9,059 nucleotides of DNA from Candidatus Poseidoniaceae archaeon (GTDB taxonomy: Archaea > Thermoplasmatota > Poseidoniia > Poseidoniales > Poseidoniaceae): contig DUJC01000070.1 of the NCBI GenBank assembly GCA_013330015.1, positions 2,452 to 11,510 of the forward strand. Direction: 5' to 3'. Made by a program: the position numbers and the translations under genes. The notes beneath the pieces are model-generated. The model had not been told where the DNA came from. It did no database searches and worked only from the letters and a program-made list of their open reading frames with translations. This document shows positions 1 through 6,957 of the stretch, piece after piece; position 1 is the stretch's first letter, and every line of letters begins with the position of its first letter.

Positions 1-1866
1 GCAAACGTCCCCCTTGCGCACCAGATAATGGTCGATGATAGCGTGACTCCTTTTGAGTACGATTCAAATGAAAAAACAAACGCGACTTACATCACAGAAA
101 TCGGGATGGATCAATACATCGATTCTATGCAGAGCTACGATTCTGGGGAACTCATCAACACCGTTCGCCTCATGCAATGGGGAGTGGATGAGCCTGTTTG
201 GACTACAGAATTCGTCCATGGGGCGATTGTCGACGAATCGGTCGAACTCATTGTTGTCCCTGGCCCAGACACCGTCACCATCTCCAATGGTGAGTCAATT
301 CGTACCCTCTCTCTCTCAGACGGTGCAATCGAATCCACCTACCAATGTCTAGAGATTGATGGAAATGGAGATGTACAATCCATTCTTCAATTCGGTTGTG
401 CGATAGCAACTGAAACAGAAGACGCTGTTTATATCATCGACGGTACAGACAACATTCATCGATACAACACATTCCCTGATGCCCCTAACGTGATGACCAA
501 ACAGGCTACATGGAAACTCCCGAGCGAAATGAAGACATCTAAGCTTGTTGAAGCAGAACTCCTTGATAACAAGCACCTGTTGATTATCACTGAAACCTAT
601 GCCGGGGTTGTTCTCCTCAACGAGAGCGCGAAGTTTGTGGAGGGCGATGATCTCTATGAGCCTGTTCAAGTTCTGATTAATGCCGAATCTGAAGCAGGCT
701 TTTCCTCGGCGGATGTGGGTTACTCGAACGTAGCCGATGTGACAATGGAAGAGTCAAGCGATAATCAACAACTTATCGTACTTGGGACCGATGATGGGGA
801 TATTCTGTCATGGTCCTACTCGCCGACTGATGAAGAAGTGTTTGCGAGGGAATCACGTGTGAGTATCGACAATTTTGCCAGCGGTATTCGAGACGTTCGC
901 CTGACAGACATTGATGCAACAGGTTACACTGAGTTGCTGGTTACCACCGACGTAGATGCACGACTGCTTTATGGCTCATCAATGGTTCAGAAGTTAATTA
1001 TTGATGTCGAAGAAGGTTCAGATGTTGCAGTCGCCTTCGGAGAAACAGTTTCTGATATCGAGAATGACACCATTCATTTCTATGCCACAATAGTCAATCC
1101 ATCTTACATTACTGGAGAAGGCGAAAGGGTCAATGCATCTTATGCGACTTCATCAGGCGTTGTGGATGCATCGATGTTCTTGGTTGGGGGTATTGTCATC
1201 GAAGACATACCTGCCATCGTTAGTATCTTGTTTAGTCTCTTACTGATGATTCTCCTCTATGTACACAGTGAATGGTACGTTGTCAACACGGTTGGTATTC
1301 TTGTTGGCAGCGGTGTCATCGTCATGCTTGGTGTTTCGTTCGTTCCAACGTTGATCATGGTGTTCATGATTGCTGCAGCTGTGTACGATGCTTGGGCGGT
1401 GTACAAATCGAAGCACATGCTCGACCTCGCTGATACGATGATGAATCTCAACTTGCCTATTCTGTTGGTTGCCCCTCAGGATTCTGACTATTCCATGCGT
1501 ACGGAGCGAACCACTGTTCACGATGCGCCTGAAGAAACTCCACGTGGTGCAGTACAACAGGCCCCTCGTGAACGTGTCGTTGCAAAGAGCAACGATGCAA
1601 TGCTCATGGGGCTTGGGGATGTTATCTTCCCAGGGATGCTGGTGTTGTCCACCATGCAGTATGTTGGAGGTGACAATGGCTTCATCATGGCCATGACCAC
1701 ACTTGTTGGCAGCCTCATTGGGTATTCAATTCTCATGTATTACGTCGGCAAAGGACAGGCTCAAGCGGGCCTTCCGTTGTTGAATGGTGGTGCTATTCTC
1801 GGCTACATTGTTGGTGGCTTATTGACGATTGGTACGGCGATGTTCCAGTTTAACATCAGTTTCTAG
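1..1866 (+). CDS. Presenilin-like (PSH, family A22) intramembrane aspartyl protease with large extramembrane domain, 5' end missing
   Basis: The frame is open from the first base (621 visible residues), so the ATG at 28 is only an internal codon and the true start lies upstream. The C-terminal part has the GxGD aspartyl protease signature: YD with Asp463 in one helix, followed by VYKSKHM, then GLGD with Asp540 in the next. A GLPLLNGG segment at about 590-597 occupies the place of the presenilin PAL motif. Hydrophobic helices lie at about 403-421, 427-447, 449-464, 537-555, 560-580 and 590-615; a polar loop of about 70 residues separates the two aspartates. Residues 1 to about 385 are acidic, mostly beta-strand-like and without membrane helices. 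A stretch near 295-315 (DVRLTDIDATGYTELLVTT) resembles beta-propeller/FG-GAP-type blades. By family knowledge the enzyme cleaves membrane-spanning segments within the bilayer. By presenilin topology the large domain would face outside, between helices 3 and 4, with the earlier helices upstream of the window; this is inference. Substrates are unknown. Confidence 0.82.
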   Translation, partial: ANVPLAHQIMVDDSVTPFEYDSNEKTNATYITEIGMDQYIDSMQSYDSGELINTVRLMQWGVDEPVWTTEFVHGAIVDESVELIVVPGPDTVTISNGESIRTLSLSDGAIESTYQCLEIDGNGDVQSILQFGCAIATETEDAVYIIDGTDNIHRYNTFPDAPNVMTKQATWKLPSEMKTSKLVEAELLDNKHLLIITETYAGVVLLNESAKFVEGDDLYEPVQVLINAESEAGFSSADVGYSNVADVTMEESSDNQQLIVLGTDDGDILSWSYSPTDEEVFARESRVSIDNFASGIRDVRLTDIDATGYTELLVTTDVDARLLYGSSMVQKLIIDVEEGSDVAVAFGETVSDIENDTIHFYATIVNPSYITGEGERVNASYATSSGVVDASMFLVGGIVIEDIPAIVSILFSLLLMILLYVHSEWYVVNTVGILVGSGVIVMLGVSFVPTLIMVFMIAAAVYDAWAVYKSKHMLDLADTMMNLNLPILLVAPQDSDYSMRTERTTVHDAPEETPRGAVQQAPRERVVAKSNDAMLMGLGDVIFPGMLVLSTMQYVGGDNGFIMAMTTLVGSLIGYSILMYYVGKGQAQAGLPLLNGGAILGYIVGGLLTIGTAMFQFNISF

Positions 1867-1870
1867 GTGA
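1865..1870 (+). promoter_or_regulatory. Shine-Dalgarno site deciding the serS start
   Basis: AGGTGA overlaps the stop codon of the protease gene and lies 6 bases before the ATG at 1877. It favours that ATG over the in-frame TTG at 1871, which would begin directly at the end of this site. It also suggests serS is translated from a transcript that runs through the protease gene. Confidence 0.7.
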
Positions 1871-1876
1871 TTGAAC

Positions 1877-3166
1877 ATGTTGGATATGCAAGTGTTCCGT
1901 GAAGAGGTTGAGAAGATTCGTGCAGACCACAATCGCAGAGGTCTTCCTCACGACAGCATCGACAAGGTGCTTGCGCTCGATTCTGAATGGAAATTGATGC
2001 TTCGAGAAACCAACGAATTACGACGTCAAAAGAACGAGGCTGCACGTGGAATTGGAGCTGCCAAGAAGTCAGGTGATGAAGCCGAAGCACAGCGCATCCT
2101 CTCGGAAGTGGCCGATCTCGGAGCACAAATTTCTGAAATGGAAAAGAAGACCGATGCACTCCTTTCTGAACGTGATTCTGTACGTATGTCGATTCCAAAC
2201 CTCTTGCATCCTGACGTTCCATCTGGTGCTGATGAATCGGGCAACACCAAGCATTCACTGCACGGTGAAAAGCCATCCTTCGACTTTGAACCAAAGACGC
2301 ACAACGAGTTGATTGAAGAGAACAAGTGGGTGGATTTGGAACGTGCTGCTAAGATTACAGGAAGTCGATTCTATTTCCTCAAAGGCGATTTAGCACGCTT
2401 AGAGATGGCTTTGCAATCCTATGCGGTTGATTTCATTCAACAGCGTGGCTTCACCTTCGTTCAACCTCCGGTCATGATGAATCGAGCTGCCTACGAAGGT
2501 GTCACCGATTTGTCAGACTTTGAGACGGTAATGTACGGTATTGATCCTGATGGCTATTACATGATTGCAACATCCGAGCACCCACTCACTGCGATGTACA
2601 TGCAAGAAACAATCCCTGAGGAACTTCTTCCACTAAAGATCGTTGGTGTCTCATCCTGTTTCCGTCGAGAGGTCGGTGCTCATGGCCAATCCGATCGTGG
2701 TATTTGGCGTGTTCATCAATTCACGAAAGTTGAACAAATCATCATTGCAACACCTGAAACGTCTTGGGAACTGCATGAGGAATTGTTGCAAAACTGTGTC
2801 GACCTATGGGATGCACTTGGCTTACACTATGAAGTGGTCAACATCTGCACCGGTGACATGGGAACGGTTGCAGCACGGAAGTACGATCTTGAGGCTTGGT
2901 TGCCTGGAGCAAAGGCGTTCAAGGAAATCGTATCCTGTTCAAACTGTACGGATTATCAAGCCAACCGTCTTGAGATTCGCTACGGTACGCCTGGCCATCC
3001 AAATCAACCGATGGTGCACACACTCAACTCGACCGCCGTGGCTACGTCACGTGCTCTCGTAGCCATAATCGAGCAAAATCAACTCGAGGATGGTCGTGTT
3101 CGTATTCCTGACGTATTGCGATCTTACATGCAAGGCCAAGAGATTCTTGAACCATGTACGTGGTAG
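1877..3166 (+). CDS. serS: Seryl-tRNA synthetase (archaeal/eukaryotic cytosolic type)
   Basis: This class II synthetase charges tRNA-Ser (and tRNA-Sec where present) with serine in the cytoplasm. The 429-residue length is normal. It begins MLDMQVFREEVEKIR, and residues about 25-105 form the charged, heptad-like coiled-coil arm that grips the tRNA long variable arm. The catalytic core shows TSEHPL (Glu234), motif 2 FRREVGAHG (262-270) followed by RVHQFTKVEQ, the SCSNCTDYQANR segment, and motif 3 LNSTAVATSR ending at Arg392. The SCSNCTDYQ segment and the Thr/Ser-rich motif 3 are closer to eukaryotic cytosolic and archaeal enzymes than to the bacterial LNGSGLAVGR form; this is from memory of the families. 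It is not the divergent zinc-dependent methanogen type. The ATG at 1877 is preferred over TTG at 1871 because of the Shine-Dalgarno site at 1865-1870 and the typical MLD start. It starts 10 bases after the protease stop. Confidence 0.96.
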   Translation: MLDMQVFREEVEKIRADHNRRGLPHDSIDKVLALDSEWKLMLRETNELRRQKNEAARGIGAAKKSGDEAEAQRILSEVADLGAQISEMEKKTDALLSERDSVRMSIPNLLHPDVPSGADESGNTKHSLHGEKPSFDFEPKTHNELIEENKWVDLERAAKITGSRFYFLKGDLARLEMALQSYAVDFIQQRGFTFVQPPVMMNRAAYEGVTDLSDFETVMYGIDPDGYYMIATSEHPLTAMYMQETIPEELLPLKIVGVSSCFRREVGAHGQSDRGIWRVHQFTKVEQIIIATPETSWELHEELLQNCVDLWDALGLHYEVVNICTGDMGTVAARKYDLEAWLPGAKAFKEIVSCSNCTDYQANRLEIRYGTPGHPNQPMVHTLNSTAVATSRALVAIIEQNQLEDGRVRIPDVLRSYMQGQEILEPCTW

Positions 3167-3197
3167 AATTAATAAGTACTAACAGACTACTGCTCTC

Positions 3198-3202
3198 AGG
3201 AG
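3198..3202 (+). promoter_or_regulatory. Shine-Dalgarno site of the tandem cyclotransferase gene
   Basis: AGGAG lies 9 bases before the ATG at 3212 and supports that start. The 45-base spacer after serS (3167-3211) has an AT-rich beginning but no convincing archaeal TATA box and no terminator hairpin that I can see. Confidence 0.6.
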
Positions 3203-3211
3203 CGGGGCAAA

Positions 3212-4072
3212 ATGACACAAAATCGACTGTATTTTGGCTATGGATCAAATCTCGATTGGAACGATTGGGTTCAGTATTGCGAGAAGAAGAGTGCACATCC
3301 AGATGGACTCAAAGAACGAGAACCTGCTTGGCTCGTAGGACACCATCTCAAATTTCACTATCATTCCAGAGGACGTAAGGGTGGAGCTGCAGATGTTGTA
3401 CCAATCGATGCATACCATGCCACACCGGGCGCCTTGTTTGATGTCAGTGAGGATGCATGGTCAACGCTTGTTGCGAAAGAGGGTGCTCCATGGTACTACG
3501 AGGAGAAGAACGTGCTTGTCATCGGATCGGATGGCCAATTGCATGAAGCCGTGACATTCGTTGTTTGCGACGAGAAGAAAAAACCAGGATTTCAACGCCC
3601 AACAGATGTTTACCATGACTTAATTCACAATGGACTTCATGAACGTGGGCTACCAACCAATGGACTAGACATGGCTATGCAACATAGATTTGATACACCC
3701 CAAGTCAACCATTTGTTCGTTTATGGAACCCTGATGTCAGGACAGAGTCGATTCACTCAACTCGAACCGTACGTCCGTTCGCAACATCAAGCATCCATAC
3801 GAGGTCATCTTCACCATCTAGGAGACTATCCAGGAATGAAACTGGGAGATGGCGTGGTTCATGGCCAGCTGATGGAACTTGAGAACGTTGAAGCATGCTT
3901 GGAGCGTATGGATTCCATCGAGGGCTTCCTCGGATTTGGTCGCAACGATTCGTTGTTTGATCGGACCATTGTCCAAGTTCAAACCGAACAAGGCATCGTT
4001 TGGGCTTGGACGTATGTCTATGCTGGAGATGTTGTTGATGATTCCATCATCGAACATGGTCGATGGTGCTGA
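3212..4072 (+). CDS. Tandem gamma-glutamylcyclotransferase-like (GGCT/AIG2) protein
   Basis: A soluble 286-residue protein with two GGCT-like domains in a row. The first (about 5-150) opens with YFGYGSNLD (7-15), the glycine-rich substrate loop. It has KEGAPWYYEE with Glu90 at the place of the catalytic glutamate, followed by a strand like the usual YxxxxVxV segment. The second (about 166-286) opens with LFVYGTLMSG (Tyr171-Gly172-Thr173-Leu174), has DSIEGF with Glu237, and ends in a YtfP/GGACT-like IIEHGRW tail. Family members release 5-oxoproline from gamma-glutamyl peptides or gamma-glutamylamines. The N-terminal half looks more like GGCT, the C-terminal half more like YtfP/GGACT. The real substrate cannot be read from sequence; glutathione, gamma-glutamylcysteine or isopeptide-linked lysine are only possibilities. 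It follows serS by 45 bases and ends directly against the stop of the convergent biotin-carrier gene. Confidence 0.85.
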   Translation: MTQNRLYFGYGSNLDWNDWVQYCEKKSAHPDGLKEREPAWLVGHHLKFHYHSRGRKGGAADVVPIDAYHATPGALFDVSEDAWSTLVAKEGAPWYYEEKNVLVIGSDGQLHEAVTFVVCDEKKKPGFQRPTDVYHDLIHNGLHERGLPTNGLDMAMQHRFDTPQVNHLFVYGTLMSGQSRFTQLEPYVRSQHQASIRGHLHHLGDYPGMKLGDGVVHGQLMELENVEACLERMDSIEGFLGFGRNDSLFDRTIVQVQTEQGIVWAWTYVYAGDVVDDSIIEHGRWC

Positions 4073-4540
4073 TTATTCAGCTGCTTCCACATCGAGGAGA
4101 TTGGCTCCCTGTTCGACACGATCGCCTGCGTTGAAGTGAACCGATGTGACTGTACCATCTTCTGATGCGACGATTCTGTGCTCCATTTTCATCGCTTCAA
4201 GGACCATTAGCGTTTGTCCTGCTTCGACGGATTCGCCTGCGGTAACGAGAACTTCGAGAACGACCCCAGGCATTGGTGCTACAAGTCCTCCGTGATGCTC
4301 ATCGCTGCTTGCTCCAGCCTCAATGCGCTCCATGGTGAAGATTCGACCCGAGTGATGGACCCACCATACGTCACCAACTTTCGCTACGTGTGCCCACGCT
4401 TTGCTTCCGTCTTCGAAGTAAATGCGAATACGTCCATCTTCGCGAGGGTGAGCGCAATGGTTGGCAAATGTCCAGATTTTTGGCGTACGCTCAAGCAAGA
4501 CGTCGTATGTCTCACCAGCGTAACGGAATTCATGCTGCAT
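4073..4540 (-). CDS. Biotin-carrier half of split 3-methylcrotonyl-CoA carboxylase alpha subunit (BT barrel + BCCP)
   Basis: A 155-residue protein whose C-terminal half (about 83-155) is a biotinyl/lipoyl domain: PMPGVV, then EAMKMEH with the biotin-accepting Lys118, 37 residues from the end. The N-terminal 80 residues are rich in strands with many Trp, His and Tyr (for example VGDVWWVHHSGRIF). They look like the beta-barrel of the BT domain that lies between biotin carboxylase and BCCP in one-chain alpha subunits of the MCC/PCC type. It would carry carboxybiotin from the biotin carboxylase encoded just upstream to the carboxyltransferase encoded by the liuB-type gene. The start is the ATG at 4540, which overlaps the stop of the preceding gene (TGATG) and is preceded by a strong Shine-Dalgarno site. 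The in-frame TTG at 4543 is less likely. With the biotin carboxylase the total is 656 residues, about the length of a one-chain LiuD. Confidence 0.88.
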   Translation of the reverse strand: MQHEFRYAGETYDVLLERTPKIWTFANHCAHPREDGRIRIYFEDGSKAWAHVAKVGDVWWVHHSGRIFTMERIEAGASSDEHHGGLVAPMPGVVLEVLVTAGESVEAGQTLMVLEAMKMEHRIVASEDGTVTSVHFNAGDRVEQGANLLDVEAAE

Positions 4541-6045
4541 CAAGGATACCTCCTGTTGAGCGTTTGGAATGGACTTGCAATGCCAACTGAGCCTTGAGAG
4601 GATGCAACGGTCGTTCGATGCATGCCTGTTGTTTCTGCAACGGCTGCCGTCATCAAAGCAACATCGAGGTCTTCTGTTCGTGGTGTGAACTGATATCCAT
4701 TGGGGTACAGATCGTCAATCATTGAAGTGTACGTATCGCCCGAGATAACTTCGGGTACATCGCAGAGATCTCGCAAGAAACCAATGTTCGTGGTTGTTCC
4801 AAGTACAACGAATTCATCCAAGGCACGACGCATACGTTGCAATGCTTCTCCACGCGTTGGAGCGAAGACGATCAGTTTCGCCAACATTGGATCGTAATGA
4901 GGTGTAACTTCGTCTCCTTCACGAACACCTGTATCGAGGCGTATTCCTGGCCCTGTAGGCGGACGGAATACTGCCAGAGGTCCGATGGCTGGGAGGAAGT
5001 TGTTGGTCGCATCCTCAGCGTAAAGACGGACTTCGATGGAATGCCCACGGATGTTGAGTTCGTCAACGGACATCGGCTCGCCGCTTGCAATACGCAGTTG
5101 TTCTCGAACCAAATCAACACCAGTGACCATTTCGGTCACAGGATGCTCGACCTGAATACGCGTGTTCATTTCAAGGAAATAGAAGGATTCGTCTTCTGCA
5201 AGCAGGAATTCCACCGTTCCTGCTCCGACATAGTCAACGGCCTGCGCGGCTGCTACAGCAGCTTGTCCCATACGTTCCCGCAATGATGGCGTCATGGCCG
5301 AACATGGGGCTTCCTCGAACACCTTCTGATGACGCCGCTGAACACTGCATTCTCGTTCACCTAAGTGGATGCATCGACCTTGGGTGTCAGCGAGAACTTG
5401 AACTTCAACGTGCTTTGATTTCATCAAGAGTTTCTCGACGTAGACACGTCCATCGCCAAATGCTGCGAGTGCTTCTCGTCGAGCCGATTGTGCGCCATTC
5501 TCCAGTTCTTCTGGAACGTTGACAACACGCATTCCTTTGCCACCGCCTCCTGCAGTTGCTTTCAGCAGAAGCGGATAGCCCGTTTCCTTAGCTGCGTTAC
5601 GAATGGCTTCCATAGCAAGCGATTCGTCCTCTTCTTCTATCTCGACACCCGGAATAACAGGGACTCCTGCAGCCTTCATGATTTGACGTGCTGACATCTT
5701 ATCCCCCATCTGTTCGATGGCTTGAGGCGATGGACCGATCCAAATTAGTCCAGCATCCATGACCGCTTGGGCGAATTCTGCACGCTCTGAAAGGAATCCA
5801 AAACCAGGATGAATAGAATCTGCTCCTGTATCTTTGGCCGCTTGGATGATGGCTGCACCGTTGAGATAGGTCTCAGCTATCGTATCACCTTCAAGCAGAA
5901 CCGATTGGTCTGCAAGTTCACGGAACATACCCTCTCGGTCGTTCTCAGCGTAGATGGCAACGCTTGACAGTCCTGCTTCTCGACATGCACGGAGGATGCG
6001 ACAGGCGATTTCGCCACGGTTCGCAACCAGTACACGCTGAATCAT
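4540..6045 (-). CDS. liuD: Biotin carboxylase half of split 3-methylcrotonyl-CoA carboxylase alpha subunit
   Basis: Carboxylates biotin on its carrier protein with bicarbonate and ATP. The 501 residues begin with the canonical MIQRVLVANRGEIACRI. They contain HPGFGFLSE, the ATP-grasp glycine loop KATAGGGGKGM (162-172), HLGERECSVQRRHQK, and the active-site EMNTRIQVEHP (Glu292, Arg296). The biotin carboxylase fold ends near residue 450. The last 50 residues include a helix-like stretch (DLDVALMTAAVAETT) that matches the first helix of a BT domain. No biotinyl domain follows; it is encoded by the next gene, overlapping by one base. The ATG at 6045 is chosen because the family start fits it and AAGGTGA lies just upstream. 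In-frame ATGs further upstream (6063, 6204) would add non-homologous sequence overlapping the hydratase gene. The assignment to methylcrotonyl-CoA rather than propionyl- or acetyl-CoA carboxylase rests mainly on the neighbouring beta subunit and hydratase. Confidence 0.93.
   Translation of the reverse strand: MIQRVLVANRGEIACRILRACREAGLSSVAIYAENDREGMFRELADQSVLLEGDTIAETYLNGAAIIQAAKDTGADSIHPGFGFLSERAEFAQAVMDAGLIWIGPSPQAIEQMGDKMSARQIMKAAGVPVIPGVEIEEEDESLAMEAIRNAAKETGYPLLLKATAGGGGKGMRVVNVPEELENGAQSARREALAAFGDGRVYVEKLLMKSKHVEVQVLADTQGRCIHLGERECSVQRRHQKVFEEAPCSAMTPSLRERMGQAAVAAAQAVDYVGAGTVEFLLAEDESFYFLEMNTRIQVEHPVTEMVTGVDLVREQLRIASGEPMSVDELNIRGHSIEVRLYAEDATNNFLPAIGPLAVFRPPTGPGIRLDTGVREGDEVTPHYDPMLAKLIVFAPTRGEALQRMRRALDEFVVLGTTTNIGFLRDLCDVPEVISGDTYTSMIDDLYPNGYQFTPRTEDLDVALMTAAVAETTGMHRTTVASSQGSVGIASPFQTLNRRYP
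4548..4554 (-). promoter_or_regulatory. Strong internal Shine-Dalgarno site for the biotin-carrier gene
   Basis: On the minus strand this reads AGGAGGT, ending 7 bases before the ATG at 4540. It lies inside the last codons of the biotin carboxylase gene. With the TGATG overlap it shows that the second protein is independently initiated and is not the product of a sequencing frameshift. Confidence 0.8.
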
Positions 6046-6049
6046 CTTC

Positions 6050-6056
6050 TCACCTT
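6050..6056 (-). promoter_or_regulatory. Shine-Dalgarno site deciding the biotin carboxylase start
   Basis: The minus strand reads AAGGTGA, starting at the last base of the hydratase stop codon and ending 4 bases before the ATG at 6045. No comparable site precedes the in-frame ATG at 6063. The gap between the two genes is 10 bases, so the genes are probably co-transcribed. Confidence 0.65.
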
Positions 6057-6916
6057 CACTCATCGGGTTTCCAATTGGCAGGACGTTTCTCAAGGAACGA
6101 AGAGAGGCCCTCTTGACCTTCTCTTGATCCTCGCATTCGACTGGTGAAATCGAGTGTCCATCGACGCAATGATTCATCATCACCGCTCCATCGATCGAAT
6201 CCAAGTGTCAACTCCTTGGCTAGTGTTGCAGCACTTGGTCCCGTTGTGAGAACTTCTGCAATGATGGAGTCAATCTCATCATCAAATGCCTCCACGTGCT
6301 CAACAACCCGTTCGATGAAACCGACGCGTAGCGCTTCTTCGGACTTGACGCGACTGGCTTGCATGGACAATCGGCGGAAGTCCGCTGAACCAACACGACG
6401 GTACACGTAGGGGCCAATGACGGCAGGAAGGATACCGAGTTTTCCTTCTGAGAGTGCGATACGGACGTTCTCGGTTGCAACGACGTAATCCAAACATGCG
6501 ATGAGACCTGCACCTCCACCGAGAGCAACACCTTGGATGGCTCCTATGGTGAAACATGGGTGGGACCAAAGTCCGTTGAAGAGACGGTCAAGACGTTCAC
6601 TGTCCTTCCTGTTCTCTTCTGGTGTGTTGGCTCCAGCATCACGCATCATGTTGATGTCAGCTCCAGCACAGAAGTGCTTTCCGCGACCAGAGAGAACGAT
6701 TGTTCGGAGATAGGGTTGACCATTCGCATCTTCCAATGCATCGATGTAACCTGCACTGCGTTCTTTGGTCCACTCGAAGACCTCGATCAATTCGGTAATC
6801 ATGTCAACGTTAAGAGCATTGAACTTGTCCTCACGAGCCAACTCAATTCGGGCACAACTACCGTCAATGGTGAGTTGAATCAAGGATGTTTGTGGTGGAT
6901 TCTCCATCGTTTTCAT
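6056..6916 (-). CDS. liuC: Methylglutaconyl-CoA hydratase-type enoyl-CoA hydratase (crotonase family)
   Basis: A 286-residue crotonase, predicted to hydrate 3-methylglutaconyl-CoA to HMG-CoA, the step after methylcrotonyl-CoA carboxylase in leucine breakdown. Visible family features are KFNALNVDM near 31-39, the first oxyanion-hole segment GRGKHFCAGADINMM, the second segment GVALGGGAGL, and LSEGKLGILPAVIGPYV with Glu157. Glu157 aligns by spacing with Glu164 of mammalian mitochondrial enoyl-CoA hydratase. The position matching the other catalytic glutamate (Glu144) is a glycine (Gly137), a pattern I recall from bacterial LiuC proteins. About 15-18 extra residues lie around 50-68 between the first helix and the following strand. 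The ATG at 6916 has GAGGT 7 bases upstream. Its place between carboxylase beta and alpha genes matches liuBCD order and is the main reason for the specific name; a different enoyl-CoA substrate is possible. Confidence 0.85.
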   Translation of the reverse strand: MKTMENPPQTSLIQLTIDGSCARIELAREDKFNALNVDMITELIEVFEWTKERSAGYIDALEDANGQPYLRTIVLSGRGKHFCAGADINMMRDAGANTPEENRKDSERLDRLFNGLWSHPCFTIGAIQGVALGGGAGLIACLDYVVATENVRIALSEGKLGILPAVIGPYVYRRVGSADFRRLSMQASRVKSEEALRVGFIERVVEHVEAFDDEIDSIIAEVLTTGPSAATLAKELTLGFDRWSGDDESLRRWTLDFTSRMRGSREGQEGLSSFLEKRPANWKPDE

Positions 6917-6957
6917 ATCAAAAACCTCAATTGCATTTTTAAATTTTCAATTGGAAT
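6917..6957 (-). other. AT-rich spacer between liuB- and liuC-type genes, with repeated TCAATTG
   Basis: This 41-base spacer is about 22 per cent G+C (9 of 41), much lower than the flanking genes. On the plus strand TCAATTG occurs at 6927-6933 and 6947-6953, exactly 20 bases apart, with a run of A and T between them. The Shine-Dalgarno GAGGT of the hydratase gene lies at 6924-6928 on the minus strand and partly overlaps one copy. An internal promoter or regulator site is possible but not shown. Confidence 0.4.

Noticed and set aside
28..30. ATG at 28 as the start of the protease gene
   Set aside because: The frame is open from base 1, no ribosome site precedes it, and the presenilin fold requires more helices upstream.
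3167..3197. AT-rich bases after serS as a promoter or terminator for the cyclotransferase gene
   Set aside because: TTAATAA at 3169-3175 is too weak a match to an archaeal TATA box, and there is no hairpin or long T-run.
4073..4540. Frameshift explanation for the separate biotin-carrier gene
   Set aside because: A strong Shine-Dalgarno site and a TGATG overlap support a genuine separate start, and the frames before and after are intact.
6046..6204. In-frame 53-codon N-terminal extension of biotin carboxylase
   Set aside because: It overlaps the hydratase gene in another frame, has no family resemblance, and the canonical MIQRVLVANRGE start with its Shine-Dalgarno site is at 6045.
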